This document shows, one piece after another, positions 19,645-27,720 of a DNA stretch of 64,000 nt (the stretch's first letter is position 1; every line of letters starts with the position of its first letter). The notes under the pieces were generated by a model, which had not been told where the DNA came from, searched no databases, and saw nothing but the letters and a program-made list of their open reading frames with translations. Source of the DNA: Streptomyces hiroshimensis (GTDB taxonomy: Bacteria; Actinomycetota; Actinomycetes; Streptomycetales; Streptomycetaceae); contig NZ_BMUT01000002.1 of assembly GCF_014650335.1 (NCBI RefSeq), positions 462,140 through 526,139 on the forward strand. Reading direction: 5' to 3'. The translations under genes and the position numbers were made by a program.

Positions 19645-20276
19645 TCGCCGAGGATTCCGTCCTGCTCCGGATCGGCCTGGTGAAGGTCCTGGAGGCGGCC
19701 GGGTTCGACGTGGTCGCGGAGACCGGCGACGCGGAGGCGGTGCTGGCCGCGGTGGAGGAGCACCGGCCCGGCCTGGTCGTCCTCGACGTGCGCATGCCTC
19801 CCGGTTTCACCGACGAGGGCGTGCGCGCCGCGCTCGTCATCCGCAAGCAGTGGCCGGACACGGCGGTGTTGCTGCTCTCCCAGTACGTGGAGGAGCGCTA
19901 CGCCGCCGACCTGCTGTCCGGGGACACGCGCGGCGTCGGCTATCTGCTCAAGGAGCGGGTCGCCGACGTGGAGGAGTTCATCGACGCCCTGCGGCGTGTG
20001 GCGGGCGGCGGCACCGCGCTCGACCCGCAGGTGGTCTCGCAGCTGCTGCTGCGCCGGCACAGCGATCCGCTGGACCGGCTCACGCCGCGCGAGCGGGACG
20101 TGCTGGAGCTGATGGCGTCCGGGCGGTCGAACGCGGGGATCGCGGAGGGGCTGGTCGTCAGCGAGAGCGCCGTCGCCAAGCACATCAACTCGATCCTGGC
20201 GAAGCTGGACCTGCCGAAGGCGGATGCGGACCACCGGCGGGTGCTGGCGGTCCTGCGCTTCCTGGGCGTGGGCTGA
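19632..20276 (+). CDS. NarL/FixJ-family response regulator
   Basis: A 214-residue DNA-binding regulator. The receiver domain starts VRAVIAEDSVLLRIGL, with the acidic pair E-D, phosphorylation Asp in LVVLDVRMPPGFTDEG, conserved Ser/Thr in VLLLSQYVE and Lys in GYLLKERV. The LuxR-type helix-turn-helix is LTPRERDVLELMASGRSNAGIAEGLVVSESAVAKH. The GTG start overlaps the kinase stop, so the pair is translationally coupled. Target genes are not evident; autoregulation is possible. Confidence 0.93.
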   Translation: MRAVIAEDSVLLRIGLVKVLEAAGFDVVAETGDAEAVLAAVEEHRPGLVVLDVRMPPGFTDEGVRAALVIRKQWPDTAVLLLSQYVEERYAADLLSGDTRGVGYLLKERVADVEEFIDALRRVAGGGTALDPQVVSQLLLRRHSDPLDRLTPRERDVLELMASGRSNAGIAEGLVVSESAVAKHINSILAKLDLPKADADHRRVLAVLRFLGVG

Positions 20277-20300
20277 CGCCCCGCTGCCGTCCCGCTGCCG

Positions 20301-20882
20301 CTAGGCCTCCAGCCCGCGCAGCAGCAGATCGCACACGGTGTCGAACGCCGCCTCGATGCCCGGGGCCGACCAGTCCGCGGCGTAGGCCGGGTCGTGGAAG
20401 CGGTTGGTCGCGTCCCACAGGGCGCGGGCGGTGGCGGCGGGGTCGGCGGCGGCGAACTCGCCGCGGCGGACGCCGCCCTCCACGATCCGGGCCAGCTGCC
20501 CGATCATCGTCTCGATGTGCCGGTCGACGGTGGTGCTGTTCTCGCCGACGAGGACCATGTACGTGGCGAACAGCTCGGGATCGTCCCCCGCCTTGCGCCG
20601 CTTCGCGGCGAACAGCGCGGCGAGCCAGGAGCGCAGGCGCGGGCCGGCGGGGCCGTCCGCGTCGGCGATCGCCGACAGCTCGGCGTGCGACAGGTCCAGC
20701 CAGCGCTGGGTGACCGCCTCGCGCAGGGCGGCCTTGCTGCCGTAGTGACGGTAGACGCTGCCGTGACTGACCCCCAGCGCGCGGGCGACGTCGACCACGG
20801 TCGCCTTGGCTGGGCCGTAGCGGCGCAGCACGTCCTCGGTCGCTTCGAGGATGCGTTCGGGGGTCAGCGGCGCGGGCGGCAT
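20301..20882 (-). CDS. TetR-family regulator
   Basis: A 193-residue repressor-type protein. The N-terminal helix-turn-helix is ATVVDVARALGVSHGSVYRHYGSKAALREAV, the standard TetR signature. The C-terminal domain (helical, about 130 residues) is of the TetR_C type with ALWDATNRFHDPAYAADW. It is convergent with the response regulator and faces away from the reductase, from which it is separated by a 650-base repeat cluster, so its target is uncertain. ATG 20882 has a modest AAAGGT upstream. Confidence 0.9.
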   Translation of the reverse strand: MPPAPLTPERILEATEDVLRRYGPAKATVVDVARALGVSHGSVYRHYGSKAALREAVTQRWLDLSHAELSAIADADGPAGPRLRSWLAALFAAKRRKAGDDPELFATYMVLVGENSTTVDRHIETMIGQLARIVEGGVRRGEFAAADPAATARALWDATNRFHDPAYAADWSAPGIEAAFDTVCDLLLRGLEA

Positions 20883-20950
20883 ACGGGCTCGTACCTTTCG
20901 GCTAGGGGCGGGCGGTCCGGGAGTGACGTACGCCCAGATGGACGGTACCT

Positions 20951-21500
20951 GCCCGGCGCCGGGCGCGTTCTCCTGCCGGGGGCAGGGAGAGCAGAGAGGC
21001 CGCGCGTCTCTGTCCCGCCGCCGCGGCGGGCAACCACCGCGGCGGAGTCCGGCGGTGCCGGGCCGGCCTCGGGGCCTGGGTTGTGTGGCACCGCCGGGAC
21101 GTGCCGTCCGGGTTTCTCGCCGTTGCGGCGGGTTTTCCTGCCGGGGGCAGGGGGCGTAGAGAGGCCGCGCGTCTCTGTCCCGCCGCCGCGGTGAGCAACC
21201 ACCGCGGTGGAGTTCGGCGGTGCCGGGCCGGCCCCGGGGCCTGGGTTGTGTGGCACCGCCGGGACGTGCCGTCCGGGTTTCTCGCCGTTGCGGCGGGTTT
21301 TCCTGCCGGGGGCAGGGGGCGTAGTGAGGCTGTGCCTCTCTGTTCCGCCGCCGCGGTGAGCAACCACCGTGGTGGATTTCGGCGGTGCCGAGCCCGGCTC
21401 GGGCCGTGTGGCACCGCCGGGACGCGCCGTCCGGCTTCCCGCCGTTGCGGCGGACACAGGGTTCCGCCGCCGCGGCGGCGTCCGGTGGTGCCGGAGGCAC
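20951..21500. repeat. Repeat cluster 1: tandem palindromic units of about 165 bp
   Basis: This otherwise gene-free stretch is made of about three and a half tandem units with a 165-bp period. For example, GTTTCTCGCCGTTGCGGCGG starts at 21112 and again at 21277. Each unit contains CCGCCGCCGCGGTGAGCAAC, a small palindrome CCACCGCGGTGG, then CGGCGGTGCC and its complement GGCACCGCCG about 35 bases later, and the hairpin CCTGCC-GGG-GGCAGG. The first two units are nearly identical and the last is degraded. Frames are open only because the period is a multiple of three and GC-rich. I see no gene here. Confidence 0.9.
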
Positions 21501-21535
21501 CCCGGGCCGGGGGTCGGGCGAGCCGCCCGCAGGGC

Positions 21536-22540
21536 TCACCGCTCGCTGTCGAGGTGGGCCATCTGGGACTCCGGATAGCGCGCTCCGGACGCGGCGCCGG
21601 CCGGGACGGCCTCCTCGATGGCGGTGAGGTCGGCGGCGTCCAGGGTCAGGTCGAGCGCGCCGAGCGCCTCATCGAGGCGGTCGCGGCGGCGGGCGCCGAC
21701 GAGGGGGACGATGTCCTCGCCCTGGGCGAGGACCCAGGCGATGGCGGTCTGCGCGACGCTCGCGCCCTTGCTCTCGGCGACCTTGCGCAGGGCGTCGACC
21801 AGGTCGAGGTTGCGCTGCAGGTTCTCGCCCTGGAAGCGCGGGCTCATACCGCGGAAGTCGCCCGCACCGAGCTGCCGGTCACGGCTGAAGTGGCCGCTGA
21901 TGAGGCCCCGCGAGAGCACGCCGTACGCGGTGATGCCGATGCCCAGCTCGCGCGCGGTGGGCAGGATCTGCTCCTCGATGCCGCGGGAGATCAGCGAGTA
22001 CTCGATCTGCAGGTCGGAGATGGGCGCCACGGCCGCGGCCCGGCGCAGGGTGTCGGCGCTCACCTCGGAGAGGCCGATGTGGCGCACGTGGCCGGCCTCG
22101 ACGAGCTCGGCGATGGCGCCGATCGTCTCCTCGACCGGCACGTCGGGGTCGACGCGGGCGATGCGGTAGACGTCGATGTGGTCGGTGCCCAGGCGCTGCA
22201 GGGAGTAGGCGGCGAAGTTCTTCACCGCGGCGGGCCGGCCGTCGTAGCCGGACCAGCCGCCGTCCGGGTCGCGCAGGGCGCCGAACTTGACGCTGGTGAG
22301 CGCCTTGGCGCGGTCGGCCTCGCTCGTCGTGCGCAGGGCCTCGCCGATGAGCAGTTCGTTGTGGCCCATGCCGTAGAAGTCGCCGGTGTCGATCAGGGTG
22401 ACGCCGGCGTCGAGCGCGGCGTGGATCGTGGCGATCGACTCGGCGCGGTCGGCCTCGCCGTAGAGGGCGGACATGCCCATCGCGCCGAGACCGAGGGCGG
22501 AGACCTGGGGGCCGGTGGTGCCGAGGGTGCGGTGCTGCAC
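21536..22540 (-). CDS. Aldo/keto reductase
   Basis: An NADPH-dependent oxidoreductase of 334 residues with the TIM-barrel AKR pattern. It shows GLGAMGMSALYG, TLIDTGDFYGMGHNELLIGEAL (catalytic Asp and Tyr), LTSVKFG (Lys), QIEYSLISRGIEEQILP and the cofactor loop VPLVGARRRDRLDEALGAL. The usual catalytic His (LHRVDP in most members) is replaced: this protein reads YRIARVDP. That marks an actinobacterial subgroup with a possibly altered mechanism. Start GTG 22540 with AAGGAG at close spacing; the open frame to 22630 adds no family-like sequence. A long inverted repeat lies 86 bases upstream. Confidence 0.9.
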   Translation of the reverse strand: MQHRTLGTTGPQVSALGLGAMGMSALYGEADRAESIATIHAALDAGVTLIDTGDFYGMGHNELLIGEALRTTSEADRAKALTSVKFGALRDPDGGWSGYDGRPAAVKNFAAYSLQRLGTDHIDVYRIARVDPDVPVEETIGAIAELVEAGHVRHIGLSEVSADTLRRAAAVAPISDLQIEYSLISRGIEEQILPTARELGIGITAYGVLSRGLISGHFSRDRQLGAGDFRGMSPRFQGENLQRNLDLVDALRKVAESKGASVAQTAIAWVLAQGEDIVPLVGARRRDRLDEALGALDLTLDAADLTAIEEAVPAGAASGARYPESQMAHLDSER

Positions 22541-22625
22541 GGGGGCTCCTTCAAAGGGGAAGCGGGAAAAAGGGAGCAATCCGCCTTGAAAGGGGTAAGC
22601 CGGATTGCGGGCTCCCCTGAAGAGT

Positions 22626-22669
22626 GACACATGGACTGACAGATTTCAATATCTGTCAGTCCATGTGTC
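22626..22669. repeat. Perfect 19-bp inverted repeat, AT-rich
   Basis: GACACATGGACTGACAGAT (22626-22644) and its exact complement (22651-22669) flank TTCAAT. It is the least GC-rich stretch nearby. It lies between the stop of the MFS gene and the start of the aldo/keto reductase, both on the minus strand. It could be a terminator for the MFS transcript or a dimeric-repressor operator for the reductase. Confidence 0.85.
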
Positions 22670-22716
22670 TTTCCCCTGTGTCTTTCCTCCGTGTCTTCCC
22701 TCCGTGTCATCCCTCC
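22665..22716. repeat. Four tandem 13-bp repeats (GTGTCTTTCCTCC)
   Basis: GTGTC recurs at 22665, 22678, 22691 and 22704, each followed by a pyrimidine run of the form TTTCC(T/C)CC. The first copy begins in the right arm of the inverted repeat and the last runs over the stop codon of the MFS gene. This looks like slippage-generated DNA. Confidence 0.75.
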
Positions 22717-24191
22717 GTGCGTGGCATCCGCAGTGTCAGCAGCACCGTCGCCACCACCGTCACCAACTGCACCCCCAGTGTCACCGCCAGCGCATCCCGC
22801 ATCCCCATCGCATCCGACAGCGACAGGAACAGCGACCCGAGCGTGGCCACGCCCAGCGCCATGAACGACTGCTGCGTGGTGACCATGACCCCACTGCCCA
22901 CGCCCGCCTGCGCCACCGGCACCTCGCTCAGCACCGTCCGCAGCGTCAGCGGCAGCAGCAGCCCCTGGCCCAGCCCCTGGACGGCCAGCCCCGCGCACGG
23001 GCCCCACACGCCCGGCCCGTCCCAGCCCCAGAAGAAGGCGGCCGCCACCGCGAGCAGCCCCGCCCCCTGGATCAGCGCCCCGGCCGTCACGACCCGCCGC
23101 CCGTAGCGGCTGAACAGCCGTGGCCCGGCCAGCGAGCCCGCGAAGAACGTCAGGCACATCGGCAGCAGCGACAGCCCCGCCGACAGCGGACCCATCCGCA
23201 GCCCCTCCTGCAGCACCACCGCCAGGACGAACATGAAGCCGCCCCAGCCGAGCGAGAACGGCACCAGCACCGTCAGCCCCGTACGCACCGACCGCACCCG
23301 CAGCAGCGACGGCGGCACCAGCGGCGTACGCCCCTCCTCGCCCGACCGCTCCAGGCGCCGCTCCGTGACGGCGAACGCCACCGCCGCGAACGGGAAGACC
23401 GCCAGCAGCACCCACGACCACACCGGCCAGCCCGTCGCCCGGCCCTCCGTCAGCGGCACCAGCAGGGAGATGAGGGAGAGCGAGAGCAGCGCCGTGCCCA
23501 GGACGTCCACCCGCGTCGGGCGCGCCGAGCGGGTCTCGGGTACCGCACGGCCCGCCAGCAGCAGCGCGACCGCCGCGACCGGCGCGTTCACCAGGAAGAT
23601 CGACCGCCAGCCGCTGCCCGCGACGTCGGCGGCGACCAGCACCCCGCCCAGCACCTGGCCGACCGAGGCGGAGACCCCGGCCGTGCCGCTGTAGAAGCTG
23701 AGCGCCCGGGACCGGGCCGCCCCGCTCGTCGTGGCCTGGATCGTCGCCAGCACCTGGGGCAGCATCAGCGCGGACGCCGCGCCCTGCGCGATCCGCGCGA
23801 TCACCAGCTCCCAGGCGCCCGGCGCGAGGCCGCACGCCACCGAGGTCACACCGAACGCCGCCGTGCCCCACAGGAACAGCCGGCGCCGCCCCACCATGTC
23901 GCCCAGCCGTCCGCCGAGCACCAGCAGGACGGCGTACGCGACCCCGTAGCCGCCCACCACCATCTCCAGGAGCGCCGGGCCCGCGTGCAGGTCGTGGTCG
24001 ATGGCGGGCAGGGCGACGTTGACGATGAAGAAGTCGACCATGGGCAGGGCCGCGCCGGTCAGCACGGTGAACAGGCCCAGGGGGGTCAGGACGGGATGGG
24101 GGGTGGTGACGGGGGTGGTGACGGGGGCGGTGACGGGGGCAGGGGCGGCAACGGCCGCGGAGGCCGGGGAGGTTATTCGGGTATCGCTCAC
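22707..24191 (-). CDS. MFS multidrug-type exporter (DHA2, about 14 helices)
   Basis: A 494-residue inner-membrane efflux carrier of the DHA2 family. It has DFFIVNVALPAIDHDLH in helix 1, motif A GGRLGDMVGRRRLFLWG, motif C-like SVGQVLGGVLVAADVAGSGWRSIFLVN, and 14 hydrophobic segments. The N-terminus is extended by about 30 residues of Ala/Pro/Val/Thr, encoded by short GACGGGGGTGGT-like tandem repeats (24102-24147). GTG 24191 is the start. It is divergent from an XRE/MmyB-type regulator across a region with two GGTACC palindromes, which suggests control by that protein. The substrate is unknown. Confidence 0.9.
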   Translation of the reverse strand: MSDTRITSPASAAVAAPAPVTAPVTTPVTTPHPVLTPLGLFTVLTGAALPMVDFFIVNVALPAIDHDLHAGPALLEMVVGGYGVAYAVLLVLGGRLGDMVGRRRLFLWGTAAFGVTSVACGLAPGAWELVIARIAQGAASALMLPQVLATIQATTSGAARSRALSFYSGTAGVSASVGQVLGGVLVAADVAGSGWRSIFLVNAPVAAVALLLAGRAVPETRSARPTRVDVLGTALLSLSLISLLVPLTEGRATGWPVWSWVLLAVFPFAAVAFAVTERRLERSGEEGRTPLVPPSLLRVRSVRTGLTVLVPFSLGWGGFMFVLAVVLQEGLRMGPLSAGLSLLPMCLTFFAGSLAGPRLFSRYGRRVVTAGALIQGAGLLAVAAAFFWGWDGPGVWGPCAGLAVQGLGQGLLLPLTLRTVLSEVPVAQAGVGSGVMVTTQQSFMALGVATLGSLFLSLSDAMGMRDALAVTLGVQLVTVVATVLLTLRMPRTEG

Positions 24192-24218
24192 CGTCCTGAC
24201 GATGCCCGGCCGCCCAGC

Positions 24219-24250
24219 CCGGTACCAGAGCGTCCTTATCCTGGTACCAG
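24219..24250. promoter_or_regulatory. Paired palindromes, probable operator of MFS/XRE pair
   Basis: CTGGTACCAG (24241-24250) is a perfect 10-bp palindrome and CCGGTACCAG (24219-24228) differs from it by one base. Their centres are 22 bases apart, about two helical turns, on the same face of DNA. They lie in the gap between the divergent exporter and regulator genes. Binding by the XRE protein is inferred. Confidence 0.6.
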
Positions 24251-24292
24251 CACTACCTGGAACGGGCCGCCCGGCTCGCGCACGCTGGAGAG

Positions 24293-25192
24293 ATGACCAC
24301 GATGCTGCAGGAGTCCCGGGCCGTCCCCGCTCCCCTCCTCGCCCCCGCGCCCGCGCCCGCGCCCACTCCCGACGACGTACGCCGCGGGGAGCTCGCCGCC
24401 TTCCTGCGCAGCCGCCGCGAGCGCGTCTCCCCCGAACAGGCCGGGCTGCCGCGCGGGCCCCGGCGGCGCACGCCCGGGCTGCGCCGGGAGGAGGTCGCCC
24501 ATCTCGCCGCCGTGGGCGTCACCTGGTACACGTGGCTGGAGCAGGCCCGCGACATCAAGGTCTCCCCGCAGGTCCTCGACGCCGTCGCCCGCGCCCTGCA
24601 GCTCGACCGCAGCGAGCGCAGCCACCTCTTCGCCCTCGCGGGCGCGGTCGATCCGCTGCCGGAGACCGACTGCCCCGGGGTCTCCGCGGACCTGCGGATG
24701 ATGCTGGAACAGCTGGAGCCGTTCCCCGCCTGCATCCAGAACTCGCGCTACGACATCCTCGCCTACAACCGCACCTACAGCGCGCTGATGTGCGACCTCG
24801 ACAAGCTGCCGCCCGAGGAGCGCAACTGCATGTGGCTCGCCTTCACCAACGCCGAGGTGCGCGCGACGTTCGTCGACCGGGAGGAGACGATCCGGGCGAT
24901 GGCGGCGAAGTTCCGCGCGGCGATGGCCGAGCACCTCGCCGATCCGGCGTGGAAGAACCTGCTGGCGAAGCTGCTGCGGGCGTCGCCGGAGTTCCGGGTG
25001 CTGTGGGCCCGGCACGAGGTCGCCCCGGTCACGGCGTACCGGGTGCGCACGCTGTGGCACGCCCGGACGGGCGAGCTGCGCCTGAACCACACCAGCCTGT
25101 GGACCGGCCCGCACCCGGGCGGCCGCGTCGTGACGTTCACCCCGGCGGACGAGGAGACCCGCGCCCGCCTGGCCGCACTGACGCGCGGCTAG
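24293..25192 (+). CDS. XRE-family regulator with MmyB-like ligand domain
   Basis: A 299-residue regulator. It starts with an Ala/Pro linker, then the helix-turn-helix with RRRTPGLRREEVAHLAAVGVTWYTWLEQARDIKVS. The MmyB-type C-terminal domain includes ACIQNSRYDILAYNRTYSAL, KLPPEERNCMWLAFTNAEVR and a beta-rich end. It is closely similar in layout to the regulator at 1594. Divergence from the adjacent exporter and the paired palindromes between them point to local control. ATG 24293 and ATG 24302 are both possible: GGAGAG lies 2 or 11 bases upstream respectively. Confidence 0.88.
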   Translation: MTTMLQESRAVPAPLLAPAPAPAPTPDDVRRGELAAFLRSRRERVSPEQAGLPRGPRRRTPGLRREEVAHLAAVGVTWYTWLEQARDIKVSPQVLDAVARALQLDRSERSHLFALAGAVDPLPETDCPGVSADLRMMLEQLEPFPACIQNSRYDILAYNRTYSALMCDLDKLPPEERNCMWLAFTNAEVRATFVDREETIRAMAAKFRAAMAEHLADPAWKNLLAKLLRASPEFRVLWARHEVAPVTAYRVRTLWHARTGELRLNHTSLWTGPHPGGRVVTFTPADEETRARLAALTRG

Positions 25193-25242
25193 CCACCCTC
25201 AGCGGTCGGGCCCGGCCTCCGGCCGGAGGCCGGACCGGCCCG

Positions 25243-25745
25243 CCCCGGCCGGAGGCGCGGGCTGGTTCGGCACCGCCGGAGAGCGCCGTTCAACATCTCG
25301 CCGTTGCGGCGGATATCTTCTGCCGCCGCCGCGGCGAGCAACCACCGTGGTGGATTCCGGCGGTGCCGGACCGGCCTCCGGCGCGGTGCCGATCCGGCCT
25401 CCGGCCTGGGTCGCGTGGCACCGCCGGAGCGCTCCGTCCGGGTTCTTGCCGCCGCAGCGTGCACTTTTCCGCTGTGGCGGACTTTCTGCCGCCGCCGCGG
25501 TGAGCAACCACGGCGGTGGAATCCGGCGGTGCCGGTCCGGCCTCCGGCCTGGGCCGTGTGGCACCACCGCCGGACAGCGCCGTCCGGGTTCTCGCCGTTG
25601 CGGCGGGTATTTTTCCGCGGTGGCGGTGAGCCACCATCCGCGGCACCGTTCGGGGTCTCGCCGTCGCGGCGGACTTTCTGCCGCCGCCGCGGCGGGCGAC
25701 CACGGTCGTGGATCCCGGCGGTGCCGGACCGGCCCCCCAGCCGGC
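25243..25745. repeat. Repeat cluster 2: degraded palindromic units
   Basis: This gene-free block repeats the words of cluster 1. GGCACCGCCGGA or close variants occur near 25269, 25417 and 25560. TCTCGCCGTTGCGGCGG or variants occur near 25297, 25590 and 25657. TGCCGCCGCCGCGG occurs near 25321, 25487 and 25679, and GGCGGTGCCGG near 25370, 25524 and 25717. Units are about 150 bases and less alike than in cluster 1, with internal deletions. It separates the XRE gene from the convergent MarR gene. Confidence 0.88.
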
Positions 25746-25753
25746 CCGTGGGA

Positions 25754-26203
25754 TCACCCCGTGGGGTGCCGCTCTGTCAGGCCCGCCATATGGGCCGTGA
25801 TGCGGTCCAGTGCCGCCAGGTCCTCCGCCGGGAGGGCGAGGAGGGACGGCGGCGGGGTGCCCAGGATGGCTTCCGCCCGGGCCGCCGCCTTCCGGCCCTC
25901 CGGTGTGGCCGAGACGATCTTCGAGCGGCGGTCGGCCGGGTTCGCGGTGCGTTCCACCAGGCCGCGGCTTGCCAGGTCGTCCACGACCAGCGTCGCGTAC
26001 GGGCGGTCCGTCAGCAGTTGCTCGGCCAGCTCCCGGAGGGTGAGCGGGCCCCGGGCGATCCGCCGCAGCGCCTTGATGCGGAAGAAGCTCATGCCGAGCG
26101 CGTCGACGACCTCCTTGCGCCGCTCGTTGCCGCCGAGGACGATCTCCCGCAGCTGCATCCAGGCACGCTGCGCCGCCGCCTCGTGTGTGTCGTGCGTGGT
26201 CAT
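25754..26203 (-). CDS. MarR-family regulator
   Basis: A 149-residue winged-helix dimer of the MarR type. It has SFFRIKALRRIARGPLTLRELAEQLLTDRPYATLVVDDLASRGLVERTANPADRRSKIVSATPEGR, the full DNA-binding domain with the wing arginine. Helices at either end form the dimer interface. Its ATG overlaps the stop of the upstream MFS gene (ATGA), so exporter and regulator are translationally coupled. It probably represses the operon by binding the GTTGTAC inverted repeat at 27654-27686, released by the exported drug. Confidence 0.92.
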   Translation of the reverse strand: MTTHDTHEAAAQRAWMQLREIVLGGNERRKEVVDALGMSFFRIKALRRIARGPLTLRELAEQLLTDRPYATLVVDDLASRGLVERTANPADRRSKIVSATPEGRKAAARAEAILGTPPPSLLALPAEDLAALDRITAHMAGLTERHPTG

Positions 26204-27618
26204 GGTGTGGTCACCGGGATCCTGCTCCGCTCGGCGTGGGGGTCGGGGCGGGCCGCGGCGCGCTCGGCGGTCCGGGCGGCCCAGCGGCCGGTGGTGATCG
26301 TACCGACCACGAGGACGGCCGCCCCGCACCCGGCGACGATCCACCAGCCGGTCTCCTGCAGCCCCGCGGCGACCGTCGCGCCGATCACGGCGACGCCCAG
26401 CGAGCTGCCGACCTGCCGGCTGGTCGAGGCGACGGCGGCGGCGACCCCGGCCCGGGCGCGCGGCAGGCCGGAGACGGCCGTGTTGGTGATGGGCGCGTTC
26501 ACGAGGCCGAAGCCGATGCCGAAGAGAACGTAGGCGGTCAGCAGCAGGGCGTCGGAGGAGCTCGCGTCGAAGGCCGCGAAGAGCAGGCCGCTCGCCGTCA
26601 TCGCCACTCCCGCGAGCAGAAGCGGCAGCCGCGGCCCGCGGGCCCCGACCAGCCGGCCCGACAGGGGCGCGAAGACCAGGCACATGACGGCCATGGGCAG
26701 CATGTAGAGGCCGGCGTCGAGGGCCGAGAGCCCGCGCTCGTTCTGCAGGTGCAGGGTGTTGAGGAAGAGGAAGCCGCCGAGCGCGGCGAAGGCGGACACC
26801 GCGGTGACGGTGGCGCCACTGAAGGGCGCGCTGCGGAAGAGCCGCGGCTCGATCAGGGGTTCCGCGCGGCGCCGCTCGTAGGGGACGAGCACGGCCAGGG
26901 AGGCGGCGGCGACGGCGAAGCAGCCGAGGATCAGCGGCGAGCCCCACCCCGCGGCGGCGCCCTCGATGATCCCGTACGTGAGCGAGCCGAGCAGCGCGAT
27001 CACCAGCAGCTGGCCCACGGGGTCCGCCCGGCGGGCCGTCGCGGCGCGCGACTCGGGGACGTACCGCGCGGTCATGGCGAGCGCGGCCAGCCCCACCGGC
27101 AGGTTGATCCAGAAGATGGCCCGCCAGCCGGTCGTCTCGACGAGCGCGCCGCCGATGATCGGCCCGGCGGCCATGCTGATGCCGACGACGCCGCCCCACA
27201 CGCCTATCGCGCGGGCCCGCTCGCGGGGGTCGGTGAACGTGTTCGTGATGATCGACATGGCGACGGGGTTGAGCATGGAGCCGCCCACGGCCTGCACCAT
27301 GCGGAAGACGACCAGCCAGCCGAGCCCCGGCGCCAGGCTGCACAGCACGGATCCGGCGGTGAAGAGCACGAGCCCGGTCTGGAAGACGCGTCTGCGACCC
27401 AGCCGGTCCGCGGTGGAGCCGGCGAGCATCAGCAGCGAGGCGAGGACGACGGTGTAGGCGTCGATCGTCCACTGCAGCCCGGAGACGGAGGCGTCGAGCT
27501 CCCGCTGCATGGAGGGCAGCGCCACGTTGAGGATCGTGTTGTCGAGGCTCACCATCAGCAGGCTCGTGCAGCAGATGGCGAGGATCAGCAGCCGGCGGCG
27601 CCGGGAGAGCTCAGGCAC
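26200..27618 (-). CDS. MFS drug exporter (DHA2-like)
   Basis: A 472-residue efflux carrier with about 14 helices. Motifs: MVSLDNTILNVALPSMQRELDAS in helix 1, STADRLGRRRVFQTG (motif A), WRAIFWINLPVGLAALA (typical DHA2 segment between helices 5 and 6). It begins at GTG 27618 after AGGGGG. It is the first gene of a two-gene operon with marR. Its promoter region is shared with the divergent dusB and contains an inverted repeat suited to MarR. Confidence 0.92.
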   Translation of the reverse strand: MPELSRRRRLLILAICCTSLLMVSLDNTILNVALPSMQRELDASVSGLQWTIDAYTVVLASLLMLAGSTADRLGRRRVFQTGLVLFTAGSVLCSLAPGLGWLVVFRMVQAVGGSMLNPVAMSIITNTFTDPRERARAIGVWGGVVGISMAAGPIIGGALVETTGWRAIFWINLPVGLAALAMTARYVPESRAATARRADPVGQLLVIALLGSLTYGIIEGAAAGWGSPLILGCFAVAAASLAVLVPYERRRAEPLIEPRLFRSAPFSGATVTAVSAFAALGGFLFLNTLHLQNERGLSALDAGLYMLPMAVMCLVFAPLSGRLVGARGPRLPLLLAGVAMTASGLLFAAFDASSSDALLLTAYVLFGIGFGLVNAPITNTAVSGLPRARAGVAAAVASTSRQVGSSLGVAVIGATVAAGLQETGWWIVAGCGAAVLVVGTITTGRWAARTAERAAARPDPHAERSRIPVTTP

Positions 27619-27653
27619 TGGGGACCCCCTGGGGAGTGGGCGCACAACAGATG

Positions 27654-27686
27654 GTTGTACATCTCCAATGATTTTAAGAGTACAAC
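27654..27686. promoter_or_regulatory. GTTGTAC inverted repeat, candidate MarR operator
   Basis: GTTGTAC (27654-27660) and GTACAAC (27680-27686) are exact inverted half-sites separated by 19 AT-rich bases. They lie 36 bases upstream of the MFS start and 35 upstream of dusB. Position and symmetry fit a MarR dimer or pair of dimers blocking the exporter promoter. Confidence 0.6.
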
Positions 27687-27720
27687 TAAACTTCCGGTCG
27701 CGGTACGCGACAATGGGGCC

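Noticed and set aside
20864..21457. Long minus-strand reading frames with a repeated peptide (PPAGKPAATARNPDGTSRRCHT type) in cluster 1
   Set aside because: The unit is 165 bp, a multiple of three, and stop codons are rare in such GC-rich DNA, so several frames stay open together. No start with ribosome site, no codon bias, and the related cluster 3 breaks frame.
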